In this document: piece by piece, positions 1 through 10,210 of the stretch
Layout: each line of letters begins with the position of its first letter
How positions within the stretch are numbered: the stretch's first letter is position 1
Assembly: GCF_001752365.1 (NCBI RefSeq)
Contig: NZ_MEIY01000001.1
Span: 2,728,073-2,792,072 of the forward strand
DNA: 64,000 bases
DNA from: Marinobacter sp. X15-166B
GTDB lineage: Bacteria; Pseudomonadota; Gammaproteobacteria; Pseudomonadales; Oleiphilaceae
Reading direction: 5' to 3'
Program-made: the position numbers and the translations under genes
Notes under the pieces: model-generated
What the model was told of the DNA's origin: nothing
The model's input: the letters and a program-made list of their open reading frames with translations, nothing else
Databases searched by the model: none

Positions 1-1310
1 TGACGGGGGCCTGTCTTGCGGATGTGGGTCACGATGTTTTGTGCATGGATGTGGATCAGGCAAAAATCGACCGGCTGCTGAGCGGACAGATCCCCATCTA
101 TGAGCCTGGACTGGAGCCCATTGTCCGGCAGACCGTTGAGGCCGGCCGCCTGCAGTTCACCACGGATGCCGACGCGGCGGTGGCCCATGGGGTTCTGCAG
201 TTCATTGCGGTGGGCACACCACCGGATGAAGACGGTTCGGCGGATCTGCAGTACGTGACCGCGGTCGCCCGCAGCATCGGCCAGCGCATGAGCGAGTACA
301 AGGTGATCGTGGATAAGTCCACGGTGCCGGTGGGCACCGGGGATCGGGTCAGGGCCGCAGTCCGGGCGGAGTTGGAGCAGCGCGATCTGGAACTGGAGTT
401 TGACGTGGTGTCCAACCCGGAATTTTTGAAAGAGGGCGCCGCCATCCACGACTTCATGAAGCCGGACCGGATCATCATCGGCTCTGACAGTGAGCGGGCT
501 CAGGAGTTGTTGCGGGAGGTCTACTACCCGTTCAATCGCAGCAACGACCGCATGATCTACATGGATATCCGCTCCGCAGAGCTGACCAAGTATGCGGCCA
601 ACGCGATGCTGGCGACCAAAATCAGTTTCATGAACGAAATCGCCAATCTGGCGGAGCGGTTGGGTGCTGATGTTGAACAGGTGCGCCGCGGTATTGGGTC
701 GGATCCCCGTATCGGCTACCACTTCATCTACCCTGGTGCCGGTTATGGGGGCTCGTGTTTCCCCAAGGATGTGCAGGCGCTGGCGCGTACTGCCCGCAGT
801 TGTGACTACGAGGCGGTGTTGCTGAATGCGGTGGAGCAGGTCAATGCCGCGCAGAAGTACGTGCTGGTCGACAAGCTCAACCATTACTTCAACGGTGATC
901 TCGGCGGAAGGGTTATCGCCTTGTGGGGACTGGCCTTCAAGCCCGACACCGACGACATGCGCGAAGCACCGTCCCGGGTGTTTATGGAGGAGTTGTGGAA
1001 AGCCGGCGCCACCGTGCAGGCGTTCGACCCGGAGGCCATGCAGGAAACCCAGCGCCTGTACGGTGATCAGGAGGGGTTGATCCTGTGCGGGACCAAGGAA
1101 CAGGCCCTGAAAGGCGCTGACGCGCTGGTGATCTGCACCGAATGGAAAGAGTTTCGCTCACCGGATTTTGCCGGCATGGCCGCGGCCCTGAAAGAAAAAG
1201 TCGTATTCGATGGCCGTAACCTGTACGAGCCCGACATGCTGGCGCGCCACAAACTGGTGTATTACGCCATTGGCCGCGGCCACAACCAGTTTCACCCGGG
1301 GGGCGGGTAA
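1..1310 (+). CDS. ugd: UDP-glucose 6-dehydrogenase, 5' end cut by window
   Basis: Oxidises UDP-glucose to UDP-glucuronate in two NAD-dependent steps, feeding capsule, exopolysaccharide or LPS sugars in the cytoplasm. The frame is open from base 3 and reads [11 protein letters not shown], the usual continuation of the N-terminal dinucleotide fold, so the GTG at 24 is internal and roughly the first dozen residues, including the GxGxxG loop, lie outside the window. The catalytic cysteine is visible in GGSCFPKD (codon 756-758), and the conserved lysine helix appears as [10 protein letters not shown]. The C-terminal UDP-binding domain is complete. The stop overlaps the next start (TAATG), so the HIT gene is probably translationally coupled. 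The frameshifted sugar epimerase at 21.6 kb could use its product. Confidence 0.95.
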   Translation, partial: TGACLADVGHDVLCMDVDQAKIDRLLSGQIPIYEPGLEPIVRQTVEAGRLQFTTDADAAVAHGVLQFIAVGTPPDEDGSADLQYVTAVARSIGQRMSEYKVIVDKSTVPVGTGDRVRAAVRAELEQRDLELEFDVVSNPEFLKEGAAIHDFMKPDRIIIGSDSERAQELLREVYYPFNRSNDRMIYMDIRSAELTKYAANAMLATKISFMNEIANLAERLGADVEQVRRGIGSDPRIGYHFIYPGAGYGGSCFPKDVQALARTARSCDYEAVLLNAVEQVNAAQKYVLVDKLNHYFNGDLGGRVIALWGLAFKPDTDDMREAPSRVFMEELWKAGATVQAFDPEAMQETQRLYGDQEGLILCGTKEQALKGADALVICTEWKEFRSPDFAGMAAALKEKVVFDGRNLYEPDMLARHKLVYYAIGRGHNQFHPGGG

Positions 1311-1735
1311 TGGCGCAGAGCTATCGGTTGCATGACCGTCTGCAGGCCGATACGGTCGGCTTGGGGGTCAGTGCCCTGTGCGACATCCGGCTGATGAACG
1401 ATGCCACCTGGCCGTGGGTCATTCTGGTGCCAAGACGCCCCGCCGTCCGGGAAAGTTATGAGCTGGCGGACGCCGATCAGGTGCAGCTGATGCGGGAGTC
1501 GGCGGCGCTGGGCCGGGCGCTCATGGCTCATTTTGGCGGTGACAAGCTGAACGTGGCGGCGCTGGGTAATGTGGTGCCGCAACTGCACGTGCATCACATC
1601 GTCCGCTTCAACAGCGATCCGGCGTGGCCCGCACCGGTGTGGGGCAAGCAGCCGGTGGTCCCTTATGGGCGTGAGGCGCTGACGCAGCGGATTGCCGAGC
1701 TGAGCACCGTGGTGCAGGCGGTACAGGCAGTGTGA
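1310..1735 (+). CDS. HIT-domain (histidine triad) protein
   Basis: A 141-residue member of the HIT superfamily, which comprises nucleotide hydrolases and transferases acting on AMP-linked or dinucleotide substrates. The triad region reads PQLHVHHIVRF near residues 90-100. An N-terminal stretch typical of the proteobacterial branch (WPWVILVPRR) is present. The ATG overlaps the stop of ugd by one base, which fits coupling in one transcript. Its physiological substrate in this branch is not established, and no link to sugar-nucleotide metabolism beyond position can be claimed. Confidence 0.85.
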   Translation: MAQSYRLHDRLQADTVGLGVSALCDIRLMNDATWPWVILVPRRPAVRESYELADADQVQLMRESAALGRALMAHFGGDKLNVAALGNVVPQLHVHHIVRFNSDPAWPAPVWGKQPVVPYGREALTQRIAELSTVVQAVQAV

Positions 1736-1740
1736 GCAAG

Positions 1741-2364
1741 CTACTGCTTGGCCGCCACCCGGGCCAGCACTTGTGCGCCGATCAGAATCATCCGCAGTTC
1801 CAGCTTCAGTTTGGTGGTGAGCACCTTGCGTTCTTTGGGGCTGGCATCCAGGGCGTCAGCACCCTGGTTGAAGACCAGGGTTACCATGGCCTCGGCGACC
1901 AGGCGCGCGTCCAGCAGCGGCCGGTTTTCCTCCTGAGCGACCCGGCGCAGGTCGTCCGCCAGTTCGGTCACAAAATGGTCGATTTCCGCCTGCACGGCGG
2001 TGCGGAACGGCTTGGAGACACCGGTGCGTTCCCGCAACATTAACCGGAACAGATTGGCGTTGTCGTCCAGGTATTCCATGAAAGTGTCAATGGAGGTGGT
2101 AATGGCGCTGCCGTTCTGGGCGATGCGTTTACGGGCCTGCCGCATCAGCTGGCGCAGGGCCACACCGCCTTCATCCACCAGCACCAGGCCGAGTTCATTC
2201 AAGTCGCTGAAGTGGCGGTAAAAAGACGTCGGGGCGATGCCGGCTTCACGGGCCACCTCACGCAGACTCAGGCTGCCAAAGCCGCGTTCGGCACTGAGCT
2301 GGGCAAGGGCGGCGTCCATCAGCGCACGGCGGGTTCGGAGTTTTTGCTCGGCTCGGGCGGACAC
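1741..2364 (-). CDS. fabR: TetR-family regulator FabR
   Basis: A 207-residue TetR-type repressor matching FabR, which senses the unsaturated/saturated acyl pool and represses unsaturated fatty-acid genes such as fabA/fabB or a desaturase. The N-terminal helix-turn-helix is clear ([19 protein letters not shown], about residues 35-53), followed by the all-helical ligand domain. It ends five bases from the upstream HIT gene (tail to tail) and is transcribed away from aspS. No desaturase or fab gene sits next to it, so its targets must lie elsewhere. The FabR assignment rests on length and overall sequence pattern; another acyl-responsive TetR protein is the alternative. Confidence 0.82.
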   Translation of the reverse strand: MSARAEQKLRTRRALMDAALAQLSAERGFGSLSLREVAREAGIAPTSFYRHFSDLNELGLVLVDEGGVALRQLMRQARKRIAQNGSAITTSIDTFMEYLDDNANLFRLMLRERTGVSKPFRTAVQAEIDHFVTELADDLRRVAQEENRPLLDARLVAEAMVTLVFNQGADALDASPKERKVLTTKLKLELRMILIGAQVLARVAAKQ

Positions 2365-2437
2365 TGCTTATCTCCACGGGTAGATCAGGCTGAACGGGCC
2401 ATTCTAGCCCTCCGGCGGGACAGCGTCATTAACAACC

Positions 2438-2466
2438 CTGATTTTCGCCGCTATTGTGTTTATAAT
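2438..2466 (+). promoter_or_regulatory. Probable sigma-70 promoter of aspS
   Basis: A perfect -10 hexamer TATAAT lies at 2461-2466, with a weak -35 (CTGATT, 2438-2443) at a 17-base spacing. It sits about 55 bases upstream of the aspS start, in the intergenic region shared with divergent fabR. Confidence 0.55.
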
Positions 2467-2521
2467 GGGCGGCTTTTCCAGAAACCAACTTTACCTACAC
2501 ACAGAGCGAACGGGAACGGGT

Positions 2522-4333
2522 ATGCGCAGTCACTATTGCGGTGGAATCAACGAATCTCACATTGACCAGGACGTAACCCTTTGCGGTTGGGTTCATCGTC
2601 GTCGCGATCACGGCGGTGTCATTTTTCTTGACCTGCGGGACCGCGATGGCATCGCCCAGGTGGTGTTCAATCCGGAAGCCGCTGAGAGTTTTGCGATTGC
2701 CGAAAAAGTCCGCAGTGAGTTTGTCATTCAGGTCAGCGGGCGCGTGCGTCGTCGCCCGGCGGGTACTGAAAACAACACTATGGTCACCGGCCAGGTTGAA
2801 GTTGTGTGCCATGAGGTCAGTATCCTGAACGCCGCGGCAACGCCGCCTTTCCCGCTGGACGAACACGTGGACGTGGGTGAGGATGTGCGTTTGCGCTATC
2901 GGTTCATCGATTTGCGTCGCCCTGAAATGCTCAAACGGTTGCGGTTCCGTTCCCGGGTCACCAGTTATATGCGCAACTTTCTGGACAGCAACGGCTTTAT
3001 GGATGTGGAAACCCCCATACTGACCCGGGCCACGCCCGAGGGCGCCCGGGACTATCTGGTGCCCAGCCGCACCCATGAAGGCTCGTTCTTCGCCTTGCCC
3101 CAGTCACCGCAGCTGTTCAAACAGTTGCTGATGGTGTCCGGTGCGGATCGCTATTATCAGATCGCCAAATGTTTCCGCGATGAAGACCTGCGGGCCGATC
3201 GCCAGCCGGAATTCACCCAGATTGACATCGAGGCATCGTTCATCGATGAAGAAGGTCTGATGGGCCTGACCGAAACCATGATGCGGGATCTGTTCCGGGA
3301 AGTGATGCAGGTTGACCTGCCCGAATTCCCGCGGATGCCTTATGCCGAGGCCATGCGGCGTTTTGGCAGCGACAAGCCGGATTTGCGTATTCCGCTGGAA
3401 CTGGTGGACGTGGGTGAATTGGTCGCCAATGTGGATTTCAAGGTGTTCGCAGGCCCGGCCCGGGATCCCAAAGGACGTGTGGCGGCTTTGCGGGTACCGA
3501 AAGGCGGCGAGTTGACCCGCAAGCAGATTGATGATTACACCAAATACGTGGGCATCTACGGTGCCAAGGGGCTGGCGTACATCAAGGTCAATGAGCTGAG
3601 CAAAGGCGCAGAAGGCCTGCAGTCGCCCATCGTCAAATTCCTCGGTGATGAGGTGGCGCTGGCGGTAGTAGAACGCGCCGGTGCCGAAGACGGCGACATC
3701 GTCTTTTTCGGGGCGGACCGCGCCACCGTGGTCAACGAAGCCCTGGGCGCATTGCGCGTTCGCATCGGTCACGACATGAACCTGCTGACCCGCGAATGGG
3801 CGCCCCTGTGGGTGGTGGACTTCCCCATGTTCGAAGAAACGCCGGACGGTGGCCTGACGCCCATCCATCACCCGTTCACTGCGCCCGCCTGCACGGCCGA
3901 CGAGCTGGCGGCCGCACCGGCTGCGGCCCTGTCCCGGGCCTACGACATGGTGCTGAACGGCACGGAACTGGGCGGTGGCTCCATCCGTATCCACGATGCC
4001 ACCATGCAGAGCACGGTGTTCCGCACCCTGGGTATTGATGACGAGGAAGCTCAGGCGAAGTTCGGGTTTTTGTTGGACGCGCTCAAGTACGGGTGCCCTC
4101 CCCACGGTGGGTTGGCGTTCGGGCTGGACCGCCTGATCATGCTGATGACCGGCGCTTCGTCGATCCGCGACGTGATCGCCTTCCCGAAAACCCAGAGCGC
4201 AACCTGTCTGATGACCCAAGCGCCGGGCGTGGTGGAGGACAAGCAGCTCAAAGAGTTGCACATACGCTTGCGTCGGTCGGCATTAACATCGGCTGGTGAT
4301 GCGGCTACAGACGGTGCAAAACCGCAAGGTTAA
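2522..4333 (+). CDS. aspS: Aspartyl-tRNA synthetase
   Basis: Class II synthetase that charges tRNA-Asp in the cytosol; 603 residues, the normal bacterial length. The start is set at MRSHYCGG, which matches the family N-terminus; an upstream in-frame ATG at 2456 overlaps the -10 box and is rejected. The N-terminal OB fold ([12 protein letters not shown]), motif 2 ([16 protein letters not shown]) and motif 3 ([15 protein letters not shown]) are all present, with the bacterial insertion domain between motifs 2 and 3. Histidine 30 in RRRDHGG corresponds to the position reported in Pseudomonas aeruginosa as allowing mischarging of tRNA-Asn, so this may be a non-discriminating enzyme. yebC follows after 51 bases. 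Confidence 0.97.
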   Translation: MRSHYCGGINESHIDQDVTLCGWVHRRRDHGGVIFLDLRDRDGIAQVVFNPEAAESFAIAEKVRSEFVIQVSGRVRRRPAGTENNTMVTGQVEVVCHEVSILNAAATPPFPLDEHVDVGEDVRLRYRFIDLRRPEMLKRLRFRSRVTSYMRNFLDSNGFMDVETPILTRATPEGARDYLVPSRTHEGSFFALPQSPQLFKQLLMVSGADRYYQIAKCFRDEDLRADRQPEFTQIDIEASFIDEEGLMGLTETMMRDLFREVMQVDLPEFPRMPYAEAMRRFGSDKPDLRIPLELVDVGELVANVDFKVFAGPARDPKGRVAALRVPKGGELTRKQIDDYTKYVGIYGAKGLAYIKVNELSKGAEGLQSPIVKFLGDEVALAVVERAGAEDGDIVFFGADRATVVNEALGALRVRIGHDMNLLTREWAPLWVVDFPMFEETPDGGLTPIHHPFTAPACTADELAAAPAAALSRAYDMVLNGTELGGGSIRIHDATMQSTVFRTLGIDDEEAQAKFGFLLDALKYGCPPHGGLAFGLDRLIMLMTGASSIRDVIAFPKTQSATCLMTQAPGVVEDKQLKELHIRLRRSALTSAGDAATDGAKPQG

Positions 4334-4384
4334 GACACCGGGTAAGAGACACCAGATGTGGATTAAGCGGTAACGGAGTGGGTT

Positions 4385-5134
4385 ATGGCCGGACACAGTA
4401 AATGGTCCAATATCAAGCATCGCAAGGCGGCTCAGGACGCCAAGCGTGGCAAGATTTTCACCAAAATCATCCGGGAGTTGACGGTGGCCGCCCGTGAGGG
4501 CGGGGGCAATCCGGAAGACAACCCCCGGTTGCGCGGGGTGATCGACAAGGCGCTCACCGCCAACATGAAAAAAGACACCATCGAGCGCGCCATTGAGCGG
4601 GGTGCCGGTGGGGGCGATGACAGCAATTATGAAGAGCTGACCTACGAGGGCTACGGCCCGGGTGGCGTGGCGATCTATGTTGAGGTCATGACCGATAACC
4701 GAAACCGTACCGTGGCCGAAGTGCGTCATGCGTTCAGCCGCAATGGTGGCAATCTGGGTACGGATGGCTCGGTGGCCTACCTGTTCAGCAAGCAGGGGGT
4801 CCTGACCTACTCGCCGGACGCCGACGAAGAGGCGTTGATCGAGGTCGCTCTCGAAGCCGGGGCGGACGATGTGGCCGAGCAAGAGGATGGATCCTTTGAA
4901 ATCCTCACCAGCCCCGAGCAATATCTGGGGGTTAAAGAGGCTCTGGTGGCGGCCGGGCTGACCCCGGACGACGCCGAGATTACCATGGTGCCCTCCACCA
5001 CCGCCGAGCTCGATAGCGAGAGTGCGGAAACGGTGTTGAAGCTGTTGGACATGCTCGAAGATCTGGACGATGTTCAGAACGTGTATTCCAACGCCGAGAT
5101 ACCGGAGGACATCATGGCGCAACTGACCGATTGA
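4385..5134 (+). CDS. yebC: YebC/PmpR-family protein
   Basis: A 249-residue YebC/TACO1-family protein with the signature N-terminus [17 protein letters not shown] and the following K-rich helix. Members have been described both as transcription regulators (PmpR) and as factors that help ribosomes through difficult peptide motifs. It sits between aspS and ruvC, the standard gammaproteobacterial arrangement, and is probably co-transcribed with ruvC (19-base gap). Start ATG is preceded by the purine-rich site AACGGAG. Confidence 0.95.
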   Translation: MAGHSKWSNIKHRKAAQDAKRGKIFTKIIRELTVAAREGGGNPEDNPRLRGVIDKALTANMKKDTIERAIERGAGGGDDSNYEELTYEGYGPGGVAIYVEVMTDNRNRTVAEVRHAFSRNGGNLGTDGSVAYLFSKQGVLTYSPDADEEALIEVALEAGADDVAEQEDGSFEILTSPEQYLGVKEALVAAGLTPDDAEITMVPSTTAELDSESAETVLKLLDMLEDLDDVQNVYSNAEIPEDIMAQLTD

Positions 5135-5153
5135 TCCTTCCCAGGGAGTGAAT

Positions 5154-5702
5154 GTGGCCATCATACTGGGTGTCGATCCTGGATCCCGAATTACCGGGTA
5201 CGGTATCGTCCGTACCGAGGGGCGTCATATTCACTACCTCGATAGCGGGTGCATCCGGCTGGGTGAAAAACCTCTCGCCGAGCGCCTGCAAATCATCTTT
5301 CACAGCCTGGCGACCCTGATCGGCGAATATCGTCCGCAGGAATTCGCCATTGAGCAGGTGTTCATGGCCCGCAACCCGGATTCTGCCCTCAAACTGGGGC
5401 AGGCCCGGGGAGCCGCAATTGTCAGCGCGGCGAACAGCGGGTTACCCGTCAGCGAATATTCCGCCCGTCAGGTGAAACAGGCGGTGGTCGGTAAAGGCGG
5501 CGCGGACAAATCCCAGGTGCAGCACATGGTGCAGGTCCTGTTGGGGTTGTCGCGCAAGCCTCAGGCCGATGCCGCCGATGCCCTGGCGATTGCCATGTGC
5601 CATGCCCACATGAGCCAGAGTCTGATTCGGGTGGCTGCCAGTGCGGGCCCGTCAGGGGCAGCCCCGGCGAGAGGCCGTGTGCGCGGCGGCCGCATTCGCT
5701 GA
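5154..5702 (+). CDS. ruvC: Holliday junction resolvase RuvC
   Basis: Endonuclease that cuts Holliday junctions symmetrically, working with RuvAB in recombinational repair. The acidic catalytic residues are visible in [19 protein letters not shown] and the C-terminal [10 protein letters not shown] chose the GTG at 5154 because the ribosome site AGGGAG (5143-5148) then has a 5-base spacer; the GTG at 5148 would overlap it. The resulting protein has 182 residues with a glycine/arginine-rich tail (GRVRGGRIR). I saw no LexA box upstream. Confidence 0.95.
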   Translation: MAIILGVDPGSRITGYGIVRTEGRHIHYLDSGCIRLGEKPLAERLQIIFHSLATLIGEYRPQEFAIEQVFMARNPDSALKLGQARGAAIVSAANSGLPVSEYSARQVKQAVVGKGGADKSQVQHMVQVLLGLSRKPQADAADALAIAMCHAHMSQSLIRVAASAGPSGAAPARGRVRGGRIR

Positions 5703-5760
5703 ATACCCGGTTTGTAGACCCAACAACTAACGTCTGGCCTGGTGCCGAAGGAGTCATGCA

Positions 5761-6381
5761 TTGATTGGTCGTATTCGAGGCCTGCTGGTGGAAAAAGCGC
5801 CGGCACAGGTATTGGTTGATTGCGGCGGGGTGGGCTACGAGGTGGACATTCCCTGCACCACGTTTTACCAGTTACCGGAGCCGGGGCAGGAATTGATCCT
5901 CCACACCCATCTGGTGGTGCGGGATGACGCCCAGAGTCTGTGCGGTTTTGCCACCAAGATTGACCGGGATCTGTTCCGGTTGCTGATCCGGGTCAACGGC
6001 GTGGGTCCCAAGGTGGCGCTGGGCATACTCTCGGGCCTTGATGCGGAACGTTTCATCCGTTGCATCGAAGCCAAGGATGTCAAATCCCTGGTCAAACTGC
6101 CGGGTATCGGCAAGAAAACCGCGGAGCGCCTGTTGATCGAGATGGCCGACCGGGTGGGGCAACTGGAGGGGCAGTTCACACCGGTGCCGGCGGGCGGGGA
6201 GGGCAGTGAGCCTGCGCCGGCCGGGGTCAGCGATCCTGCCGAAGAGGCCGAAGCGGCACTCATTACCCTGGGGTATCGCCCCCAGGAGGCCGCCAAGGCG
6301 GTCAATTCAGTGGCCGCACCCGGAATGAGCAGCGCCGAGCTGATTCGTTTGTCGCTGAGAAGCATGATTCCGGCAGGATAA
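5761..6381 (+). CDS. ruvA: Holliday junction helicase subunit RuvA
   Basis: RuvA forms the tetramer that binds the four-way junction and loads the RuvB motor. The protein is 206 residues, as expected: an N-terminal OB fold (MIGRIRGLLVEK), helix-hairpin-helix motifs (GVGPKVALGIL and LPGIGKKTAERLLIE) and the C-terminal RuvB-binding helix bundle after a proline/glycine-rich linker. It starts with TTG behind AAGGAG (5748-5753); the nearby ATG at 5756 runs at once into a stop. It follows ruvC by 58 bases. Confidence 0.95.
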   Translation: MIGRIRGLLVEKAPAQVLVDCGGVGYEVDIPCTTFYQLPEPGQELILHTHLVVRDDAQSLCGFATKIDRDLFRLLIRVNGVGPKVALGILSGLDAERFIRCIEAKDVKSLVKLPGIGKKTAERLLIEMADRVGQLEGQFTPVPAGGEGSEPAPAGVSDPAEEAEAALITLGYRPQEAAKAVNSVAAPGMSSAELIRLSLRSMIPAG

Positions 6382-6505
6382 CCGGAATTTAATCTCAATA
6401 TGAAGGCCTTAGCTGGCGCGTTATGTGTAGAGAGGGTAACGTGACACCCTCAGCGACATTTGTACAATAGCCAGCGTTACGCCGTCATCACTAACGGGCA
6501 CCTTA

Positions 6506-7534
6506 ATGATTGAGTCTGATCGACTGATTTCCGCCGAACACGGCCAGTATGAAGAGGTTTACGACCGGGCCATCCGGCCCACGTTACTGGCCGAATACGT
6601 GGGTCAGGAAGCGGTGCGCGAACAGATGGGTATATTCATATCCGCGGCGCGCAAACGGCAGGAGGCACTGGACCATGTGCTGATCTTCGGGCCGCCCGGG
6701 CTGGGCAAAACCACTCTGGCCAACATCATCGCCAATGAAATGGGCGTGGCGATCAAAACCACCTCCGGACCGGTACTGGAAAAGGCCGGTGACCTGGCGG
6801 CCATGTTGACCAATCTGGAAGAAGGCGATGTGCTGTTCATCGATGAAATCCATCGCCTCAGCGCGGCCATCGAAGAAGTGCTCTACCCGGCCATGGAAGA
6901 CTACCAGCTGGATATCATGATCGGCGAGGGCCCTGCAGCCCGCTCCATCAAGCTGGATTTGCCGCCGTTTACCCTGGTCGGCGCCACCACCCGCGCCGGC
7001 TTGCTGACCGCGCCCTTGCGGGACCGGTTTGGGATCGTCCAGCGTCTGGAATTTTATAACACCGACGATCTGACCCGGATCGTCATGCGCTCGGCCGAAT
7101 TGTCGGGAGTGGGCATTGATCGCGCCGGGGCCTTCGAGATTGCCCGGCGCTCACGGGGCACCCCGCGCATCGCCAACCGTCTGCTGCGCCGGGCCCGTGA
7201 TTTTGCCGAAGTAAAAGCGGATGGCAGCATCACTGCGCAACTGGCCGACGACGCGCTGAATATGCTCAAGGTGGACAGCGAAGGCTTCGATCATATGGAC
7301 CGTCGGCTGCTGTTGGCGATGATTGAAAAGTTTGACGGTGGTCCGGTGGGGGTTGAAAGCCTGGCGGCCGCCATCAGTGAAGAGCGGGGCACCATTGAAG
7401 ATGTGCTCGAACCGTTTTTGATCCAGCAGGGTTTCATTGTCCGCACCCCGCGCGGGCGCATGGTCACCTCCAATGCCTACCTGCATTTCGGGGTTACGCC
7501 GCCACGCAATCTGCAGGAGAGCCGCATTGACTGA
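6506..7534 (+). CDS. ruvB: Holliday junction helicase ATPase RuvB
   Basis: Hexameric AAA+ motor that drives branch migration with RuvA. The 342-residue protein shows Walker A ([11 protein letters not shown]), Walker B (FIDEIHRL), sensor 1 (VGATTRAG), the arginine finger region (LRDRFG) and the C-terminal winged helix that reads [16 protein letters not shown] 124-base gap separates it from ruvA; no convincing LexA site was seen there. Its last codons overlap the TTG start of ybgC by 8 bases. Confidence 0.97.
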   Translation: MIESDRLISAEHGQYEEVYDRAIRPTLLAEYVGQEAVREQMGIFISAARKRQEALDHVLIFGPPGLGKTTLANIIANEMGVAIKTTSGPVLEKAGDLAAMLTNLEEGDVLFIDEIHRLSAAIEEVLYPAMEDYQLDIMIGEGPAARSIKLDLPPFTLVGATTRAGLLTAPLRDRFGIVQRLEFYNTDDLTRIVMRSAELSGVGIDRAGAFEIARRSRGTPRIANRLLRRARDFAEVKADGSITAQLADDALNMLKVDSEGFDHMDRRLLLAMIEKFDGGPVGVESLAAAISEERGTIEDVLEPFLIQQGFIVRTPRGRMVTSNAYLHFGVTPPRNLQESRID

Positions 7535-7949
7535 ATCAGCCTCAGCCACGTACCGGCTACCGGTGCGGGTATATATTGAAGATACCGATGCAGGTGGTAT
7601 TGTTTTTCATGCCAAGTACCTGCATTACATGGAGCGGGCACGCACGGAGTGGGTCCGGGACCGGGGAATTGGTCTGCGCGGTGGTTTGGCCGACAACTAC
7701 AGCTACGTGGTGCAGCGGCTGTCCATTCATTACGCGGCGGCCGCAAAACTGGATGACGAACTGCTGGTCAGCGCCGAACTGACCGGTTTTGGACGGGTCT
7801 GGATGGGGTTTTTGCAACGGGTCACGCGCAAAAGTGACGGCGTCCTGTTGGCGGAGGCCGATGTAAAGGTTGCCTGTGTGGCACTGGATACGGGCAAGCC
7901 CAGGCGGATGCCGGACGCAATCCTCGAACTATTGAACAAGATACGCTAA
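7527..7949 (+). CDS. ybgC: Acyl-CoA thioesterase YbgC (Tol-Pal cluster)
   Basis: Hot-dog-fold acyl-CoA thioesterase, the first gene of the Tol-Pal cluster in most gammaproteobacteria. The catalytic signature [22 protein letters not shown] is split here over about residues 16-38. I set the start at TTG 7527, six bases after AGGAGA (7515-7520); the longer open frame from 7437 runs inside ruvB and is not credible. The product is 140 residues, as usual. The overlap with ruvB suggests that the ruv and tol genes can be read through. Confidence 0.92.
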   Translation: MTESASATYRLPVRVYIEDTDAGGIVFHAKYLHYMERARTEWVRDRGIGLRGGLADNYSYVVQRLSIHYAAAAKLDDELLVSAELTGFGRVWMGFLQRVTRKSDGVLLAEADVKVACVALDTGKPRRMPDAILELLNKIR

Positions 7950-7986
7950 CCCACACCTATAAATTGGAATGGACCGGGAGTAGAAG

Positions 7987-8679
7987 GTGGAAACAGACGT
8001 TTCGGTATGGTCTCTCATTGCGAACGCTGGCTTGTTGGTCAAGTTGGTTATGTTATTGCTGGTCGTCGCCTCGATTGTTTCGTGGGCGCTGATTTACCAG
8101 CGGGTCAAAGTCTTTAACCAGGCCCGCAAGGCGCAACTGGCGTTCGAGGAACAGTTCTGGTCCGGTATGGATCTGGGGCAGCTCTACCGGGACGTCAACG
8201 CCAATCCGACCCCCTTCTCGGGGATGGAGTCGCTGTTCCGGGCCGGTTTTAAAGAGTTTTCACGTTTGCGCCAGCAAAGCCGGGATGCGGATGCGGTCAT
8301 GGAGGGTACCCAGCGGGCCATGCGCGTAGCCTTCTCGCGGGAGCAGGAGCGTCTGGAGTTGCATCTGCCGTTTCTGGCGACGGTGGGTTCCACCAGTCCC
8401 TACATCGGTTTGTTTGGCACCGTCTGGGGCATTATGAACTCCTTCCGTGGGCTGGCTCAGGTGCAGCAGGCGACTCTGGCAACGGTCGCCCCCGGCATCT
8501 CCGAAGCGCTGATTGCCACCGCCATGGGGTTGTTTGCGGCCATTCCGGCAGTCATTGCCTATAACCGGTTTGCCGCCAAGTCCGACGCGTTGTTGAAAAA
8601 CTACGAAACTTTTGCGGATGAATTTTCCAGCATCCTGCATCGCCGGGTGCACCACAGTGAAAAAGCGGCGGCCAAGTGA
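7987..8679 (+). CDS. tolQ: Tol-Pal motor subunit TolQ
   Basis: Inner-membrane proton-channel subunit, homologous to ExbB and MotA, that energises TolA for outer-membrane constriction during division. The 230-residue product starts with GTG after GGGAGTAGAAG. Three membrane segments are visible: about residues 10-35 (LVKLVMLLLVVASIV), 130-160 (FLATVGSTSPYIGLFGTVWG) and 170-195 (GISEALIATAMGLFAAIPAV). The last two contain the conserved small and polar residues of the channel. Confidence 0.96.
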   Translation: METDVSVWSLIANAGLLVKLVMLLLVVASIVSWALIYQRVKVFNQARKAQLAFEEQFWSGMDLGQLYRDVNANPTPFSGMESLFRAGFKEFSRLRQQSRDADAVMEGTQRAMRVAFSREQERLELHLPFLATVGSTSPYIGLFGTVWGIMNSFRGLAQVQQATLATVAPGISEALIATAMGLFAAIPAVIAYNRFAAKSDALLKNYETFADEFSSILHRRVHHSEKAAAK

Positions 8680-8728
8680 GCCTTAACAGCATGACCGCAC
8701 AGAGACCCGAGGTGACAGGAGCGCGATT

Positions 8729-9175
8729 ATGAAGGGCATGGGAATGATGCTGGGCCCCCGGCGCAAGCCGATGGCCGAAATCAACGTGGTGCCGTATATC
8801 GATGTCATGTTGGTGCTGCTGGTGATCTTTATGGTGACTGCGCCGATGATGACCCAAGGCGTTAAAGTGGATTTACCGGAAACCACCTCGGATCCGATTC
8901 ACGCGGAGAAAGACGTCGAATCCATTATCATTTCGGTCGACAGCAATGGAGCTTATTATCTGGACGTGGGTGATCGGGGCAGCGATCCGATGGCGCTGTC
9001 AGAGCTGGGCGAGCAGATCGCGAAGATTTTGGCGGGCCGCAGCAATCGTGAAGTGCTGGTGCGCGGCGATGCCAACGTGGAATACGGCACCGTAGTCCGG
9101 CTGATGGCAGAACTGCAGGGTGCGGGTGCCACCGGTGTTGGCTTGATAACTGAAGCGCAGGCAGACGACAAGTAA
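8729..9175 (+). CDS. tolR: Tol-Pal motor subunit TolR
   Basis: ExbD/TolR protein, 148 residues, with one N-terminal membrane helix and a periplasmic domain that binds peptidoglycan. The helix carries the protonatable aspartate in PYIDVMLVLLVIFMV (about residues 23-37). It lies between tolQ and tolA in the standard order. The start could be at MKGMGMM or the second methionine a few codons later. Confidence 0.95.
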   Translation: MKGMGMMLGPRRKPMAEINVVPYIDVMLVLLVIFMVTAPMMTQGVKVDLPETTSDPIHAEKDVESIIISVDSNGAYYLDVGDRGSDPMALSELGEQIAKILAGRSNREVLVRGDANVEYGTVVRLMAELQGAGATGVGLITEAQADDK

Positions 9176-9187
9176 GGTGGGTGTTGA

Positions 9188-10196
9188 GTGACGGGTCGAG
9201 AGCGGGAGAGTATCAGTGCCGGCGCGCCGCCATGGAAGTCGCCGGTTGCCTTCTCGTTGGTGCTGCATGGCGTGATTCTGGCGGTGGCCTTGTTCAGTTG
9301 GGAGTGGACCTCACCGAAAGAAATAGCGGCGCCGAGCAGTATCTCGGCAACCCTGATGATCCAGCAGCCCGAACCGGTCAGTCAGCCTCCGGCCCGGGCA
9401 GAGCAAGAGCAAGAGCGACAGCGACAAGCAGCGGAGCAGGCCGCGCGCGCCGAGCAGGCCAGGCTGGAACAGAAGCGCCGGGAAGAGCAAAAGAAAGAGG
9501 AGCAGCGGCGCCAGCAGGAACAGCAGGCCAGGGCCGCGCAAGAGCGTGAGCGCGAGCAGGTTGCGCGACGGGCCGAAGCGGCCCGCCAGAAAGCCGAGGC
9601 AGAAGCAAAAGCTCAGGCCCAGCGCAAGGCCGAAGCCGAAGCCGCGCAGAAACAAGCCGAACGTGAACGCCGGGCCGCTGAAGAGAGGCGTCGTCAGGCC
9701 GAGGCCGAGAAGCAGCGCCGGGAACAGGAAGCCGCCGCCGAGGCCCAGCGGGTGGCCGAGGCTCAGCGTCGGGAGGTCGAGCGTAAACGGCAGGAAGCAC
9801 TGCTGCAGTCCCTGGCGGATGAGGCTCAGAAAAACAGACTGGCGGAAGAAGCCCGCCGGGCCGAGGCCGCCGCAGCGGCCCAAGCGAAAAAACGCCCGCA
9901 TGCTGTCAGACAGCGAGCGTTATCAGGGGTTGATCCGGCAAAGGCTGAGTCAGGCCTGGTACGAGCCACCCTCCGCCACCAACGACATGGTGGCGCGGGT
10001 GCAGATCAGCCTCCTGCCTACCGGCGAACTGGTGTCGGCAAAGCTGGTGAGCGGCAGTGGCAACGCTGCGTTTGACAGTTCGGCGATGAGTGCGGTGCGC
10101 AGCTTGAACCGCTACCCGGTGCCAAACGACCGGGATACGTTTGAAGCCTATTTTCGCCAATTCACCATTGAATTCAATAAACAGCGACTGAGATAA
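9188..10196 (+). CDS. tolA: TolA, reading frame interrupted by a +1 shift
   Basis: TolA spans the periplasm and links TolQR to TolB-Pal. The N-terminal part starts at GTG 9188, has one membrane helix (about residues 19-38, [19 protein letters not shown]) and a long Ala/Glu/Lys/Arg/Gln coiled coil from about residue 65. Near 9887-9892, an A6 run, the frame changes: the original frame runs on as nonsense to 10075, while the frame one base later reads [20 protein letters not shown] and the C-terminal TolA domain III up to 10196. Removing one A restores a 335-residue protein. Domain III looks intact and unselected decay is not evident, so a sequencing indel or slippage is more likely than a dead gene. 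Confidence 0.9.
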
Positions 10197-10210
10197 AGAG
10201 AGTGCCGCGC

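Noticed and set aside
24..26. GTG at 24 as the true ugd start
   Set aside because: The frame is open upstream and reads the conserved family sequence, so the gene begins outside the window.
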